Of a stretch of DNA of 64,000 bases, positions 45,236-54,791 are shown one piece after another. The stretch spans positions 124,001 to 188,000 of the forward strand of contig NZ_VCIW01000013.1 in NCBI RefSeq assembly GCF_005765165.1, in the 5' to 3' direction. The notes under the pieces were generated by a model. The model was not told the DNA's origin. It saw nothing but the letters and a program-made list of their open reading frames with translations, and did no database searches. The translations under genes were made by a program, and so were the position numbers. Numbering within the stretch: position 1 is the first letter of the stretch; each line of letters begins with the position of its first letter. This DNA is from Paenibacillus antri (GTDB lineage: Bacteria > Bacillota > Bacilli > Paenibacillales > YIM-B00363).

Positions 45236-46989
45236 CGACGCTGCAATTTCTATGGCGGCTCGTCCGATACCGGCCGCTCTGGTACGCGGCGAACGCCGTC
45301 ATGTGGTCGTTCATCTACTTGGCGCCGATCGCGCCGGGGGTGCTGACGAAGGCGTTCTTCGACGCCCTCACGGATTCCGCCTCGGCGACGTTCGGCGTCT
45401 GGACGATCATCGCGCTGCTCCTGGGCGCCGCCGCCGTCCGCGTCGGCTTCATCATTCTCGGCTTCATCACGGACGTCCAGTTCCGGATGCGCGTCGGCGG
45501 GCTGCTGCGGCGCAACATGCTGCATCACATCCTGCGCGAGCCGGGCGCCCGGGCGATTCCCGTCTCGCCCGGCGAAGCGATCAGCAACTTCCGGGACGAC
45601 GTGGAGCAGGCGGAGGAGGCGATCAGCTGGTCCGTCGACTCGTTCGGCATGACGGTGTTCGCCGTCGCGTCCTTCGCCATCCTCATCCAGATCGACGTCC
45701 GACTGACGTTGCTCGTGTTCCTTCCGCTCGTGCTCGTCGTCGCGGCCGCGCAGCTGTCCACGTCGCTGCTGCAGAAGTATCGGGCCGCCAGCCGGGAAGC
45801 GACCGGGCAAGTGACCGAGGCGATCAGCGAGATGTTCGGCGCCGTGCAGGCGATTCAGGTCGCCGGAGCCGAGAGTCGGGTCATCCGCCGCTTCCGCGAG
45901 CTGAACGACCAACGGCGAAGCGCCATGCTGAAGGATAAGCTGTTGAACCAGGTGCTCGATTCCGTCTTCTCGAATACGGTCAATCTGGGTACCGGCCTCA
46001 TTCTGCTCTTGGGCGCCCAGTCGATGCGCAGCGGCGAATTCACCGTCGGCGACTTCGCCTTGTTCGTCTACTATTTGACGTTCGTGACGCAATTCATCCA
46101 GAACTTCGGGAAGTTTCTCGCATACTTCAAGCAAGCGGAGGTGTCCAAGCAGCGGATGGCGGGCTTGCTGCAGAACGCGGCGCCGGATCGGCTCGTAGAT
46201 CCGCATCCGCTGTACCTGCGCGGCGACCTGCCGGAGCCGTCGATTCCGGCCAAGACGCCGGAAGATCGGTTGGATGCGTTGGACGTGACCGACTTGACGT
46301 ATCGGTATCCGGACACCGGCCGCGGCATCGCCGACGTTCGCCTCCGCTTGCCGCGGCATTCGTTCACGGTCGTCACGGGACGGATCGGCTCCGGCAAGAC
46401 GACGCTCGTCCGCACGCTTCTCGGCCTGCTGCCGAAGGAAGCCGGGGACATCCGTTGGAACGGCCGTACCGTCGAAGACCCCGGCAGCTTCTTCGTCCCG
46501 CCGCGCAGCGCGTATACGCCGCAGGTGCCGCGCCTCTACAGCGATACGCTGAAGCGCAACATCCTGCTCGGCGCGGCGGACGACCCGGAGAAGCTCGACG
46601 CCGCGATTCGCGCCGCGGTGCTCGAAGCCGACGTCGCGAGGCTGCCCGCCGGCCTGGACACCGTCATCGGGCCGCGCGGCGTCAAGCTGTCGGGCGGTCA
46701 GGCGCAGCGAACCGCGGCCGCCCGCATGTTCGTCCGGGACGCGGAGCTGCTCGTCTTCGACGACTTGTCCAGCGCGCTGGACGTGGAGACGGAGAAGAAG
46801 CTGTGGGAGCGGCTGTTCCAGCAGCGCGCCGCGACGTGCCTCGTCGTGTCGCATCGCAAAGCCGCGCTGGCGTATGCCGACAACATCGTGCTGCTGAAGG
46901 ATGGGCGCGTAGAGGCGGAAGGCACGCTCGACGAGCTGCTGGAGACGAGCGAAGAGATGCGGCGTCTCTGGAACCGCGAGTTGGAGTGA
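45232..46989 (+). CDS. ABC exporter half-transporter (degenerate ATP site), subunit 2
   Basis: 585 residues from the ATG at 45232. The same frame runs back into the first gene, but the overlap ATGA and the [18 protein letters not shown] start fix this as the beginning. Six membrane helices in about 1-330; Walker [10 protein letters not shown] near 383; signature LSGGQ near 486; Walker B LLVFDDLS, with Asp in place of the catalytic Glu; His switch SHRK. The lost Glu here and the altered LSAGE in the partner fit heterodimeric exporters with one active and one degenerate site. A strong terminator follows. Confidence 0.9.
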   Translation: MTTLQFLWRLVRYRPLWYAANAVMWSFIYLAPIAPGVLTKAFFDALTDSASATFGVWTIIALLLGAAAVRVGFIILGFITDVQFRMRVGGLLRRNMLHHILREPGARAIPVSPGEAISNFRDDVEQAEEAISWSVDSFGMTVFAVASFAILIQIDVRLTLLVFLPLVLVVAAAQLSTSLLQKYRAASREATGQVTEAISEMFGAVQAIQVAGAESRVIRRFRELNDQRRSAMLKDKLLNQVLDSVFSNTVNLGTGLILLLGAQSMRSGEFTVGDFALFVYYLTFVTQFIQNFGKFLAYFKQAEVSKQRMAGLLQNAAPDRLVDPHPLYLRGDLPEPSIPAKTPEDRLDALDVTDLTYRYPDTGRGIADVRLRLPRHSFTVVTGRIGSGKTTLVRTLLGLLPKEAGDIRWNGRTVEDPGSFFVPPRSAYTPQVPRLYSDTLKRNILLGAADDPEKLDAAIRAAVLEADVARLPAGLDTVIGPRGVKLSGGQAQRTAAARMFVRDAELLVFDDLSSALDVETEKKLWERLFQQRAATCLVVSHRKAALAYADNIVLLKDGRVEAEGTLDELLETSEEMRRLWNRELE

Positions 46990-47008
46990 GACGGACAGCG
47001 GATAAAGA

Positions 47009-47046
47009 GGAAGCCCCCTCGAGGTTGAGAGGGGGCTTCCCTTTTG
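47009..47046 (+). terminator. Terminator of ABC exporter operon
   Basis: GGAAGCCCCCTC / GAGGGGGCTTCC perfect 12-bp stem, loop GAGGTTGA, followed by CTTTT. Confidence 0.92.
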
Positions 47047-47059
47047 GACTGAACCTTGC

Positions 47060-47099
47060 TATGATAGGTAAACTTATTAAACGAGTTTAATAAGTTTAC
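47060..47099 (+). promoter_or_regulatory. 14-bp palindromic operator upstream of ROK repressor
   Basis: GTAAACTTATTAAA (47068-47081) and its exact reverse complement (47086-47099), spacer CGAG. TATGAT at 47060-47065 is a possible -10, putting the palindrome over the transcript start. It fits autoregulation by the ROK protein encoded 20 bp downstream; the AT-rich halves resemble XylR/NagC-type ROK sites. Confidence 0.75.
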
Positions 47100-47119
47100 T
47101 GGAATCGAGGCGATGGGTT

Positions 47120-48148
47120 GTGAGCGAAAGATTATCGACGCCGAAAGACATGAAGAAGGTGATTCTAAGAGGCATTCGGACAACGCTGTTGGCGTCGGGA
47201 AGCGCTACGAAAGTCGAATTAAGCGAAAAGCTGGAGATCAGTTTTCCGACGGTCAGCAAGTTCGTCGCCCGGTTGGAGAAGACGGGCGAACTGATGTCCG
47301 TCGGTCTCGATGACTCTAGCGGCGGGAGAAGGGCACGACGATATGCATACAATCCGGATTATCAGTTGGGCGTCGCGCTGTTTCTAGAGAAAACGGAAAC
47401 GCAATACATGATCTATAACCTTCTGGGCGAAGTCAAGGAAACAGGGGCCGCCTCCGGTTATCTTCAGGACGGATTCGAAGCGCTGGCGATGCAAATCGAG
47501 TCGTTGCTCGGGCTGCATCCTAGGATCCGTACGCTTGTATTCGGCATACCCGGATCGGTCGACAACGGGCGGATCATCTATATTCCGGGATACGAAAAGT
47601 TTCGGAATGTTGACCTTAAAGGCTATATGGAAGCGCGATTCGCGCTTCCCGTCGTCGTGGAGAACGATATGAACGCGGCCGTCTTGGGATACTATGACAA
47701 GATAGGCTCCAGCGAGAACAGCTCCATGATCTACTTGTATTTCGGCCAAAACGGACCGGGGGCAGGTATATTGGTAAACGGCAACGTCGTTCGGGGAAGT
47801 ACGTCATTTTCGGGCGAAGTCTCTTTCGTTCCCTTGTATGACGACCGAAACTTTCAACAAGCGCTCGCGGCCGCGGACGGAACGGTCACTGCCATGCAGG
47901 AGGCCGCCGAGGTTGACGCAGTCAGCCGGTTGGTCGCCTCTTTCGCGGCCATACTGAACCCGAATACCGTAGTTTTTTGCCGCAACGAAGTCACAGAGGA
48001 TCTACTGGATGCCATCGCGACCAGAAGCGCGTTCTACATTGCTAAGGAGCATTTGCCGAAACTTACGGCGAGCGACTGGAGAGAAGATTACTTGAACGGT
48101 CTGACAAAGCTAGGACGGAATCGAATGATTTCCGGAGACGACGATTGA
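47120..48148 (+). CDS. ROK-family transcriptional repressor
   Basis: 342 residues. N-terminal winged helix-turn-helix about 12-66 (KVELSEKLEISFPTVSKF), then a ROK sugar-binding/kinase-like domain (FGIPGSVDNGRIIY, VVENDMNAAVLGYYD). The ROK zinc motif CxCGxxGC is not seen. It should sense a sugar or sugar phosphate and repress itself and the MFS gene that follows after 21 bp. GTG start with GAGG upstream; a long palindrome precedes it. Confidence 0.88.
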   Translation: MSERLSTPKDMKKVILRGIRTTLLASGSATKVELSEKLEISFPTVSKFVARLEKTGELMSVGLDDSSGGRRARRYAYNPDYQLGVALFLEKTETQYMIYNLLGEVKETGAASGYLQDGFEALAMQIESLLGLHPRIRTLVFGIPGSVDNGRIIYIPGYEKFRNVDLKGYMEARFALPVVVENDMNAAVLGYYDKIGSSENSSMIYLYFGQNGPGAGILVNGNVVRGSTSFSGEVSFVPLYDDRNFQQALAAADGTVTAMQEAAEVDAVSRLVASFAAILNPNTVVFCRNEVTEDLLDAIATRSAFYIAKEHLPKLTASDWREDYLNGLTKLGRNRMISGDDD

Positions 48149-48169
48149 TTTGAAAATGGGAGCGCATCT

Positions 48170-49384
48170 ATGAGTACGATTTTGCTATTGATCATCTATT
48201 TGGCCTTCATCAGCCTTGGGCTGCCCGATTCCTTGCTCGGCGCGGCGTGGCCCGTCATGCGGCATGGGCTGGACGCTCCGATCGGAATGGCGGGGGTATT
48301 ATCGATGACGGTTACCGTCGGCACGATTGTATCCAGCTTAGGAAGCGGAGCCATTGTGCGCCGATTCGGCACGGGACGCGTCACGTTGGCAAGCTGTTTT
48401 GCAACGGCGGGGGCGTTGCTAGGTTTCTCCTATGCGCCCTCGATCGCTTGGCTGATCGTCTGCGCGATCCCGCTAGGACTCGGCGGAGGGGCGGTCGATG
48501 CCGCGCTCAACCATTATGTAGCGGCGCGTTATAAAGCTCATCATATGAGTTGGCTGCATTGCTTCTGGGGCGTGGGGGCGACGGCTGGTCCAATGATTAT
48601 GGCCGCGTTCTTGTCCGGGAATGCTTCCTGGAGAGACGGATATCTGGCCGTAGCCGGCATTCAGTTTTCGTTAGTTCTTTTACTTTTCGTAACGCTTCCG
48701 TTATGGGGGCATCAAGCTAGAAAACAAGGTAGCGGCATCGGTGCGGAGCAAGCGGAGGCGGAACCGTCGCTTCGCGATCCTAAGGCTAAACCGAAGCTTG
48801 CGAAAGGTGTCAAGTATGCTTTGGCATCGTTTTTATTCTACTGCGGGGTCGAAACAACGGTTGGCTTGTGGGGCAGTAGTTATTTGGTGAAAGTGCAGGG
48901 GCTGTCTGCCGACAAAGCCGCGTTTTGGGTTTCGGTCTACTTCGCGGGCATAACGATCGGAAGGTTCATTACCGGATTCGTCACGTTCAAGGTGAGCAAT
49001 CGGTTGCTGATTCGAGCCGGCCAGATCACGGCGCTTGCCGGTACTCTGCTCCTGCTGTTGCCGTTACCGACCGGTTTCGCGCTGAGCGGATTGCTGATCG
49101 CGGGATTGGGGCTCGCACCGATATTCCCAAGCATGCTGCATGAGACGCCTGCTCGATTCGGCGAGGCGCACGCACAACGAATCATGGGTTATCAGATGGC
49201 CGTCGCTTATACGGGAAGCACGGTAATGCCTCCGCTCCTCGGACTGCTGGCTGGATTCTCGACTATCGGTATATTCCCGCTGTATATTGTTATCTCGGCT
49301 GTCGCAATGCTGTTATTCTCGGAACGGTTGAATCTTTTGCTTAAGAGACGGAACGAACGAAACGACGCAATCCATCAATCCTGA
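48170..49384 (+). CDS. MFS transporter paired with ROK repressor
   Basis: 404 residues, about 12 membrane helices. FISLGLPDSLLGAAWPVM at the N-terminus and GAIVRRFGTGRV (motif A type) are typical of the FucP/YfkF-like sugar MFS group. Adjacent to the ROK repressor in the same unit, so a sugar or a derivative is a reasonable substrate. A GGGAG site precedes the ATG. Confidence 0.85.
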   Translation: MSTILLLIIYLAFISLGLPDSLLGAAWPVMRHGLDAPIGMAGVLSMTVTVGTIVSSLGSGAIVRRFGTGRVTLASCFATAGALLGFSYAPSIAWLIVCAIPLGLGGGAVDAALNHYVAARYKAHHMSWLHCFWGVGATAGPMIMAAFLSGNASWRDGYLAVAGIQFSLVLLLFVTLPLWGHQARKQGSGIGAEQAEAEPSLRDPKAKPKLAKGVKYALASFLFYCGVETTVGLWGSSYLVKVQGLSADKAAFWVSVYFAGITIGRFITGFVTFKVSNRLLIRAGQITALAGTLLLLLPLPTGFALSGLLIAGLGLAPIFPSMLHETPARFGEAHAQRIMGYQMAVAYTGSTVMPPLLGLLAGFSTIGIFPLYIVISAVAMLLFSERLNLLLKRRNERNDAIHQS

Positions 49385-49456
49385 AGGCAGGGGTTGTCTC
49401 ATGAAAATGGATGTCGGCAAAGGTCCGGTGGCCTCGCTCTGTAATGGATCTATTTA

Positions 49457-49479
49457 GCGCAGCGATGGAACCGATCCAT
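49457..49479 (+). repeat. Dispersed hairpin repeat, copy 1
   Basis: Contains the 19-mer AGCGATGGAACCGATCCAT (49461-49479), found again at 58955-58973 and in diverged form at 59730-59749 (16 of 20). Confidence 0.6.
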
Positions 49480-49552
49480 AACGCACGCAGCTTCCAAGTT
49501 TTAGGGTATAATTAGAAGAGCAATATGTAAAAGAGCAAAGGGGGGGGGATTC

Positions 49553-50218
49553 ATGTTTGAGTGGGCAAGAAAGGTCACGCCAATGTACGCAGAAAGAGAG
49601 TTACAACACAAGCGGTTTAGTCTAAAAAAAATTACGTTTGACCAAACACCATCGGATATTAGTGACTTAGCCCTGTTCTTCTTGGCGGGCACTGTTATAT
49701 TGGATGAAAGAATGCTGGTTGCCCTATATGCAAGAAGTGAGATGGCTCAGAAAATGATTATAGAACACATTGCCCCTCACTTTAAAGATGTTAAAGTCGT
49801 GTATGTAGAAAATGAAATTGAAGTAATACAAATGCAATTTTTGAAGTCGGAGTCGGCTGATTTGTTCAACAAAAGCACCTCGGAACTCATGACAATAATA
49901 AAGGACTTGTATAGAACCACAGATATGAGTGTCTGGAAAGCTGGGGAGAAGAGGGAACTCGGCTTTTACGCTGTGGATAAGGAGCAACTTGATAATCAAA
50001 GCCTCTTTATTTTCCCAGAATTACAAAGTTTCATTACCGAGGCTTATTTGGAGAGCAATGAGTCACTGATATTAATTCCAACGGGGTGGAGCTTTCATGA
50101 TGATTTAAGGCATTCTATTTTTCTTAACTTCATCACATTAATCATCCCTGCGGTAACTTTATTGGTTGACGAAAACACGAGCGAGGTTGTAGCGCTGAAA
50201 CTTTCAAGGGCAAGTTGA
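49553..50218 (+). CDS. AT-rich orphan gene, unknown function
   Basis: 221 residues, not recognised. Soluble; an alternating hydrophobic pattern in the last ~40 residues suggests a sheet or a weak membrane association. Its codon use is clearly more AT-rich than the genes to its left, suggesting separate origin. GGGGGGGGG and ATTC precede the ATG. No neighbour gives a functional clue. Confidence 0.65.
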   Translation: MFEWARKVTPMYAERELQHKRFSLKKITFDQTPSDISDLALFFLAGTVILDERMLVALYARSEMAQKMIIEHIAPHFKDVKVVYVENEIEVIQMQFLKSESADLFNKSTSELMTIIKDLYRTTDMSVWKAGEKRELGFYAVDKEQLDNQSLFIFPELQSFITEAYLESNESLILIPTGWSFHDDLRHSIFLNFITLIIPAVTLLVDENTSEVVALKLSRAS

Positions 50219-50446
50219 ACCACTCCGCTAACGTGTACGAGAGCACAGCGGTACATCGCGAAGATTGGAGCTTGAATCGAATATTGAAGCGATTCAAGGG
50301 TCTATTAGGCTTTGACGAATACCATCGGTTGCTCATCGGATTTGAAACCTATCGAGAACCTCGCCGAATATTCCGAGTCAGGTATTACAGATGGCGAACA
50401 ATTCTATCTGAAGGCGGGAGATGACAATATTTGGGAGTGGATAAGG

Positions 50447-52057
50447 ATGAGATTGCGTAGGTCATTATGGGCGGTGGCATTCGCCATTACGGTAGGAAAT
50501 GTATTTCCGGTGCCTTGCAATGCCGCTGCGGTTCAAGCTGCGGTACAAGACGAAGAAATCGAAGAAATACATTTTCCGGATCCATCGCTTGCTTGGCTGA
50601 TTCGCCAGGAGATCGGCAAGCCCGCCGGCCCGATTCTGGCAAGCGACGTGGAGCGGATGGAAACGTTGGTCATCGATTATGACAAGTTTGAGGGAATCCG
50701 AGAGGTTGAGGGATTCGAGACAATCCGTGATCTTACAGGTATCGAGCGTCTTACGAATCTTCATACGTTGGAGTTGCGGGACGGTTATTCGGTGCAAGAT
50801 GTTTCCCCGATTCAGCGATTGAAGTCTCTAAGGAAATTGTCGTTGTGGCAAACCACGATCGGGGATTTGACGCCGTTCGCTGAGCTGACGGAGCTCAGGG
50901 AGCTCGAGATTCAAGATATGGTGGCTATGGACTTGGAACCGTTCCGAAGCTTGACGAAGCTGGAATCGCTTTGGTTGGGTTCCAACCGGTTGAAGGACAT
51001 AAGCGCCTTGGAAGCGATGCCGAATTTGCGGGAGTTGACGTTGTATGCGTGGGAGGAACGAAAGCTGAACGCCGCTCCGCTCTATGGTTTAAAAAACCTA
51101 AAGCTGCTGCATATCCCGAATGCGGGGATCGAGAACATCGAATTTGTAAACGCGATGCCGGAATTGCAAAGTTTAGATGTGCGCGGCAACCCGATCGGGG
51201 ATTTCGCTCCGATCGCCGGATTGGCTAACCTTACCGTCTTATCCCTCGCCGGAGAGTCGGTGGAGGATTTATCTTTCGTCAGGACGCTCGAGAATCTCAA
51301 ACATCTGGAAGCGGAGAGAACCCGAATTCGGGATTTAACGCCACTAGCACAGCTGGTGAAGCTTGAGACATTGAATCTAAGCGGAAACCCGATCGATACT
51401 ATCGCCCCGCTCGCGTCGTTGACGAATCTGAGAACCCTCTCGCTCATGCAAACTTCCGTTCGGGAGCTCCAGAGTCTCGCGGGGATGAAGCAATTGGAGA
51501 CGCTATATCTATACGAAACCCATATTGTCTCACTGAACGGGATCGAATCGCTGCCGCGTCTGCAACAGGTAAACATTCGGCGCAACGTCGTACCTGTGGA
51601 CGGAACGCCCGGCGCCGAAGCGCTGCGAGATCGTATCGAAGCCGGAGGCGGTACGTTCGAATACGATGTCTACCCTTCCATTCCTGATATAGTCATATAC
51701 CTGCATGATGAGCGGGTGTATGCAGGAGGCAAGTATCGGGATCTCCCGGCTCCCGCTTATGTGGAAGCATCGCGAACGATGGTGCCGCTCCGGTTCATTA
51801 CGGAGTATCTCGGAGCGACGGTCGATTGGAACGAAACGGAACGAATGATTGACGTTATACTGGCTGGCAAATCGGTGCGTCTTACAGTCGATTCCGACAA
51901 GGCTGACATAAGCGGGAAGGAGCTCATACTTGATGCTCCGCCTCGCATCGTGAACGGAACGACGTTCGTTCCGTTGCGCATTCTCTCCGAGCAGTTCGGT
52001 TTGCGTGTCGATCACTACCCAATGTTGGGCGTCGTAGGACTCGTTAGCAATCCGTAG
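50447..52057 (+). CDS. Secreted leucine-rich repeat protein with copper-amine-oxidase-N (stalk) domain
   Basis: 536 residues from the ATG at 50447. Signal peptide about 1-27 (LRRSLWAVAFAITVGNVF...CNAA). Then about eleven 22-residue leucine-rich repeats of the internalin type (LTNLHTLEL, LENLKHLEAERTRIRDLTPL and so on), about 95-400. The last ~110 residues have the stalk-domain pattern YVEASRTMVPLRFITEYLGA and VNGTTFVPLRILSEQFG. Probably a surface protein for binding proteins or glycans. The upstream frame is open but has no better start; the ribosome binding site is weak (GGGAG). Confidence 0.85.
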   Translation: MRLRRSLWAVAFAITVGNVFPVPCNAAAVQAAVQDEEIEEIHFPDPSLAWLIRQEIGKPAGPILASDVERMETLVIDYDKFEGIREVEGFETIRDLTGIERLTNLHTLELRDGYSVQDVSPIQRLKSLRKLSLWQTTIGDLTPFAELTELRELEIQDMVAMDLEPFRSLTKLESLWLGSNRLKDISALEAMPNLRELTLYAWEERKLNAAPLYGLKNLKLLHIPNAGIENIEFVNAMPELQSLDVRGNPIGDFAPIAGLANLTVLSLAGESVEDLSFVRTLENLKHLEAERTRIRDLTPLAQLVKLETLNLSGNPIDTIAPLASLTNLRTLSLMQTSVRELQSLAGMKQLETLYLYETHIVSLNGIESLPRLQQVNIRRNVVPVDGTPGAEALRDRIEAGGGTFEYDVYPSIPDIVIYLHDERVYAGGKYRDLPAPAYVEASRTMVPLRFITEYLGATVDWNETERMIDVILAGKSVRLTVDSDKADISGKELILDAPPRIVNGTTFVPLRILSEQFGLRVDHYPMLGVVGLVSNP

Positions 52058-52085
52058 TGTAACAACATTATGAATCGTGTATGCA

Positions 52086-52112
52086 GCGTCCGGCGATAGG
52101 TTCGTCGGACGT
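52086..52112 (+). terminator. Candidate terminator after LRR gene
   Basis: GTCCGgCGA / TCGtCGGAC with one G-T wobble, loop TAGGT, followed by TACTTATT; weak T tail. A short codon string that looks like the tail of a lost gene lies just after (up to 52176). Confidence 0.5.
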
Positions 52113-52280
52113 TACTTATTAGAGGAGTGGCGGAAGCGGCGGCGGAAGACATGGAACTGATTAAGCGGGCGCGTTAATGCTAGCTATGTTTGCATTCGCA
52201 ACGTCGTTATCTGGAATGTATAAGGATAATACCCAAAAAAGGAAAGGTGCTATTAAATACAACTAGGAGGTTTCTTTTTA

Positions 52281-52577
52281 ATGGACGACTGGGAGATAAA
52301 TATTCATCAACGAATGGAGGAGATCGACAAGATCCTTCGCAAACTGATTGAAGGGCCGGGGGATGAGCTAGGCGTTGCTTTCGGTATTGTAACGAAAGTT
52401 AGCGACATTCCTGGGGTACCGCCATCGTGGACGATTCGCATCGATGACTCCCAAACTGTTCTCACCGCGGACATCTTGTTTCGTTATATGAGCGAGCATA
52501 AGGATTTGAAGATTGCGATAGATTGCTTTATGCGTGACCACTTTCCATCCTTTGTCTCATTTTTCGGCTCAAGGTAG
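52281..52577 (+). CDS. 98-residue hypothetical protein
   Basis: Not recognised. Hydrophilic, begins MDDWEINIHQRMEEIDKI, with a central beta-rich stretch (VAFGIVTKVSDIPG, SWTIRIDDSQTVLTADILF). A strong AGGAGG stands 12 nt before the ATG, which supports translation. No signal peptide or membrane segment. Confidence 0.6.
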   Translation: MDDWEINIHQRMEEIDKILRKLIEGPGDELGVAFGIVTKVSDIPGVPPSWTIRIDDSQTVLTADILFRYMSEHKDLKIAIDCFMRDHFPSFVSFFGSR

Positions 52578-52708
52578 TATAACCAATATTGCGAGGCGAA
52601 CGGGGAGAAGAGTTAAATAACGCGATCAGAGTACCGTACTTACATATTTGACATTTCTGATGTACACTAACCTTGTGGATTATATTTCCAATAGGTGGTG
52701 AATGTAAA

Positions 52709-53167
52709 ATGGGTGACCAAGTAATCAATAATTGTGAGAAGACGCTGCCAAGCGTGAGAGAGGAAGCAACCGTTAAATCAGTTGCTTGCATTGAAGTACC
52801 TGTTGAAGACATGCAACGTGCAGTTGACTTCTATGTGTTTCAGTTGGGCTTCTATATTAACACCGCTAAAAATCGCTTTCCTATTGAACCAGACAACACT
52901 GAAGTATTTATTTACCCTGCATCAGGAGCAGAAATCATGCTTGTCAAAACTGATGGAGAAGAACGTCTTGCTTTTACTCATAAAGGAAAACCCAACCATG
53001 TACTCATATTGGAAATTAGCGAGGACATTCTTAAATGCCATAGCAGATTAATTGAGGCTGGCATTAGGATAAGCCCAATTAAAGATAGCGGCGGATGTGG
53101 AAAATCTTTTGATGTTCTCGACCCTGATGGGAATTTAATTAAATTGTGGTTTGGTTATCCAAGTTAA
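52709..53167 (+). CDS. VOC/glyoxalase family protein
   Basis: 152 residues from the ATG at 52709 (GGTGG upstream); an in-frame ATG at 52673 is less likely. N-terminal VACIEVPVEDMQRAVDFYVFQLGF and C-terminal DPDGNLIKLWFGYP are the two VOC halves. The usual second His/Glu metal ligand is replaced by Lys in LIKLWFG, so metal binding may be altered. AT-rich. Substrate unknown. Confidence 0.8.
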   Translation: MGDQVINNCEKTLPSVREEATVKSVACIEVPVEDMQRAVDFYVFQLGFYINTAKNRFPIEPDNTEVFIYPASGAEIMLVKTDGEERLAFTHKGKPNHVLILEISEDILKCHSRLIEAGIRISPIKDSGGCGKSFDVLDPDGNLIKLWFGYPS

Positions 53168-53194
53168 AGGCTCAATTAGAGACGATCCAACGAA

Positions 53195-53222
53195 AACGGC
53201 TGCCTCGCTGAAGGCAGCCGTT
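53195..53222 (+). terminator. Hairpin terminator after VOC gene
   Basis: AACGGCTGCCT / AGGCAGCCGTT perfect 11-bp stem, loop CGCTGA; no clear T run. Its stem resembles the GGCTGCCGTT core of the dispersed repeats at 57711 and 62081. Confidence 0.7.
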
Positions 53223-53406
53223 GCTTACTATAGTAAACTCTAGCGGCCATCGCCTTCCGCGTGCATGACCCGATACGGTCAATCATTGAAAATTGTATGA
53301 AATCGCAACAAAAACAGCATCCGCGCGTCAAAGATATTGTCGGACGATGTCGAAGAGCGCAAGATCCTCGGCTTCGGAGACAATACAAGATTAACAGGAG
53401 TATCGG

Positions 53407-54759
53407 ATGAAACACTACAGTTTGGCCGCAATCTTCTTCGCGTTGATCGTTCTATTCGCGCAACCGGGACATGCGTCCGCGGGCGTCACAACGGTTTATT
53501 TGGACGGACAAGCGCTTGTCTTACCCAAGAACGGTCAAGTCCAAATCGTAAATGACAGGGTGATGATCCCTATACGCGTCGTCGCCGAGGGGCTGGGTTT
53601 TTACGTCGTATGGGAGCAGACGGGTAAAATCAGCATAAGTCGCGGCGGAACCTCACTCCTTCTAAGCGTAAATGAACCGACGGCTTTCGTGAACGGGGCC
53701 GAGGTTACCCTGTCGGCTGCACCGATCGTCGCGACGGATACTACGCTCGTGCCCATTCGGTTCGTCAGCGAGCAGATGGGTCTCCTCGTAGATTGGTCCG
53801 AGGCTGAAAGGGCCGTGTATGTAACGTCGCCGCCCGAATCGCCGCCCCCGCCGGCAAACACGGATTTGGCTACGGTTAACGGGATCCGCTTCGGCGACGA
53901 CAGCTTAGTCATCGCGTTGGACAAACGCGTTACGCCGCATGTGTTTACCCTTAGAGGCCCGAACCGGCTTGTCGTCGATCTGCCGCAAGCGATGTTCGCC
54001 GAAGCGTTGGCGGACGTACTGCCGTTGGACAAGCAGCAAAGCGGCTCGTTCGACGTCGCGGATTCCGCGAACGTAACGAAGATCAGATACGCGCTGTTCA
54101 ATGTCGACCCTTCTACCGTGCGAGTCGTCGTCGATTTGCGCCGCAGCGCCTCGTACACGCTGACCGACAACGGCGACGGGCTCCTGACGGTCGTATTGTC
54201 GGAAGACCCGCAGGCGCAAGACAGGAAAACGATCGTCATCGATCCGGGCCATGGAGGCAGCGATCCGGGGGCGATCAGCGCGACCAAGAAGCCAGAGAAA
54301 CAATTTACCTTGGCGCTCGGCTTGAAAGTGGAACAATTGCTAAAGCAAGAACCGGGGCTCGAAGTCGTTATGACCCGTAAGGAAGACATCGCATTGTCCC
54401 TGGAGGAGCGGGTGCGGACTGCCCGTGACGCGAACGCCGACTTGTTTGTGTCCATTCACGGCAACAGCATCAATCCCCCGGCAAACCCAAGCGGGACGGA
54501 AACGTACTATACCCGGAGCGAGAGCTTGCCGTTAGCCGAGGCGATGCATCGCCATCTATTGGCGGCTACGGGCCTGCCAGACCGGAAAGTAAGGCAGGCT
54601 AGCCTGCATGTCACCCGGGAGACGAGGATGCCGGCCGTTCTTCTCGAGATCGGATATCTCAGCCATGCGACCGACGAGTCACTCATGTATACTGAGATCT
54701 TCCAGCAGCGCGTCGCCGAAGGCATTGTCGCAGGCATCAAGGAATATTTAAGTTTATAA
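53407..54759 (+). CDS. N-acetylmuramoyl-L-alanine amidase with stalk and AMIN domains
   Basis: 450 residues. Signal peptide about 1-26. Stalk (copper-amine-oxidase-N) domain about 27-145 (RVMIPIRVVAEGLGF, TTLVPIRFVSEQMGL); AMIN domain about 155-265 (ITLRGPNRLVVDLP-type core); Amidase_3 about 275-450 with Zn ligands in DPGHGGSDPG, Glu near 300 and His in SIHGNS, and catalytic Glu in LLEIGYLS. It cleaves the amide bond between muramic acid and L-alanine in peptidoglycan, outside the cell. AGGAG precedes the ATG. A GerMN lipoprotein follows after 32 bp. Confidence 0.92.
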   Translation: MKHYSLAAIFFALIVLFAQPGHASAGVTTVYLDGQALVLPKNGQVQIVNDRVMIPIRVVAEGLGFYVVWEQTGKISISRGGTSLLLSVNEPTAFVNGAEVTLSAAPIVATDTTLVPIRFVSEQMGLLVDWSEAERAVYVTSPPESPPPPANTDLATVNGIRFGDDSLVIALDKRVTPHVFTLRGPNRLVVDLPQAMFAEALADVLPLDKQQSGSFDVADSANVTKIRYALFNVDPSTVRVVVDLRRSASYTLTDNGDGLLTVVLSEDPQAQDRKTIVIDPGHGGSDPGAISATKKPEKQFTLALGLKVEQLLKQEPGLEVVMTRKEDIALSLEERVRTARDANADLFVSIHGNSINPPANPSGTETYYTRSESLPLAEAMHRHLLAATGLPDRKVRQASLHVTRETRMPAVLLEIGYLSHATDESLMYTEIFQQRVAEGIVAGIKEYLSL

Positions 54760-54791
54760 TAGAGATGAAACGAACGTTAAGGGGGAGCGTC

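Noticed and set aside
45250-46854. 534-codon minus-strand frame inside the ABC exporter gene
   Set aside because: Composition is antisense-like (His/Arg/Glu runs); the plus-strand product has all ABC motifs.
43969-46989. A single long frame that could be read as a 1006-residue fused protein
   Set aside because: Its first ~420 codons lie in another frame of the well-supported upstream ABC gene; the ATGA overlap at 45232 is the true start.
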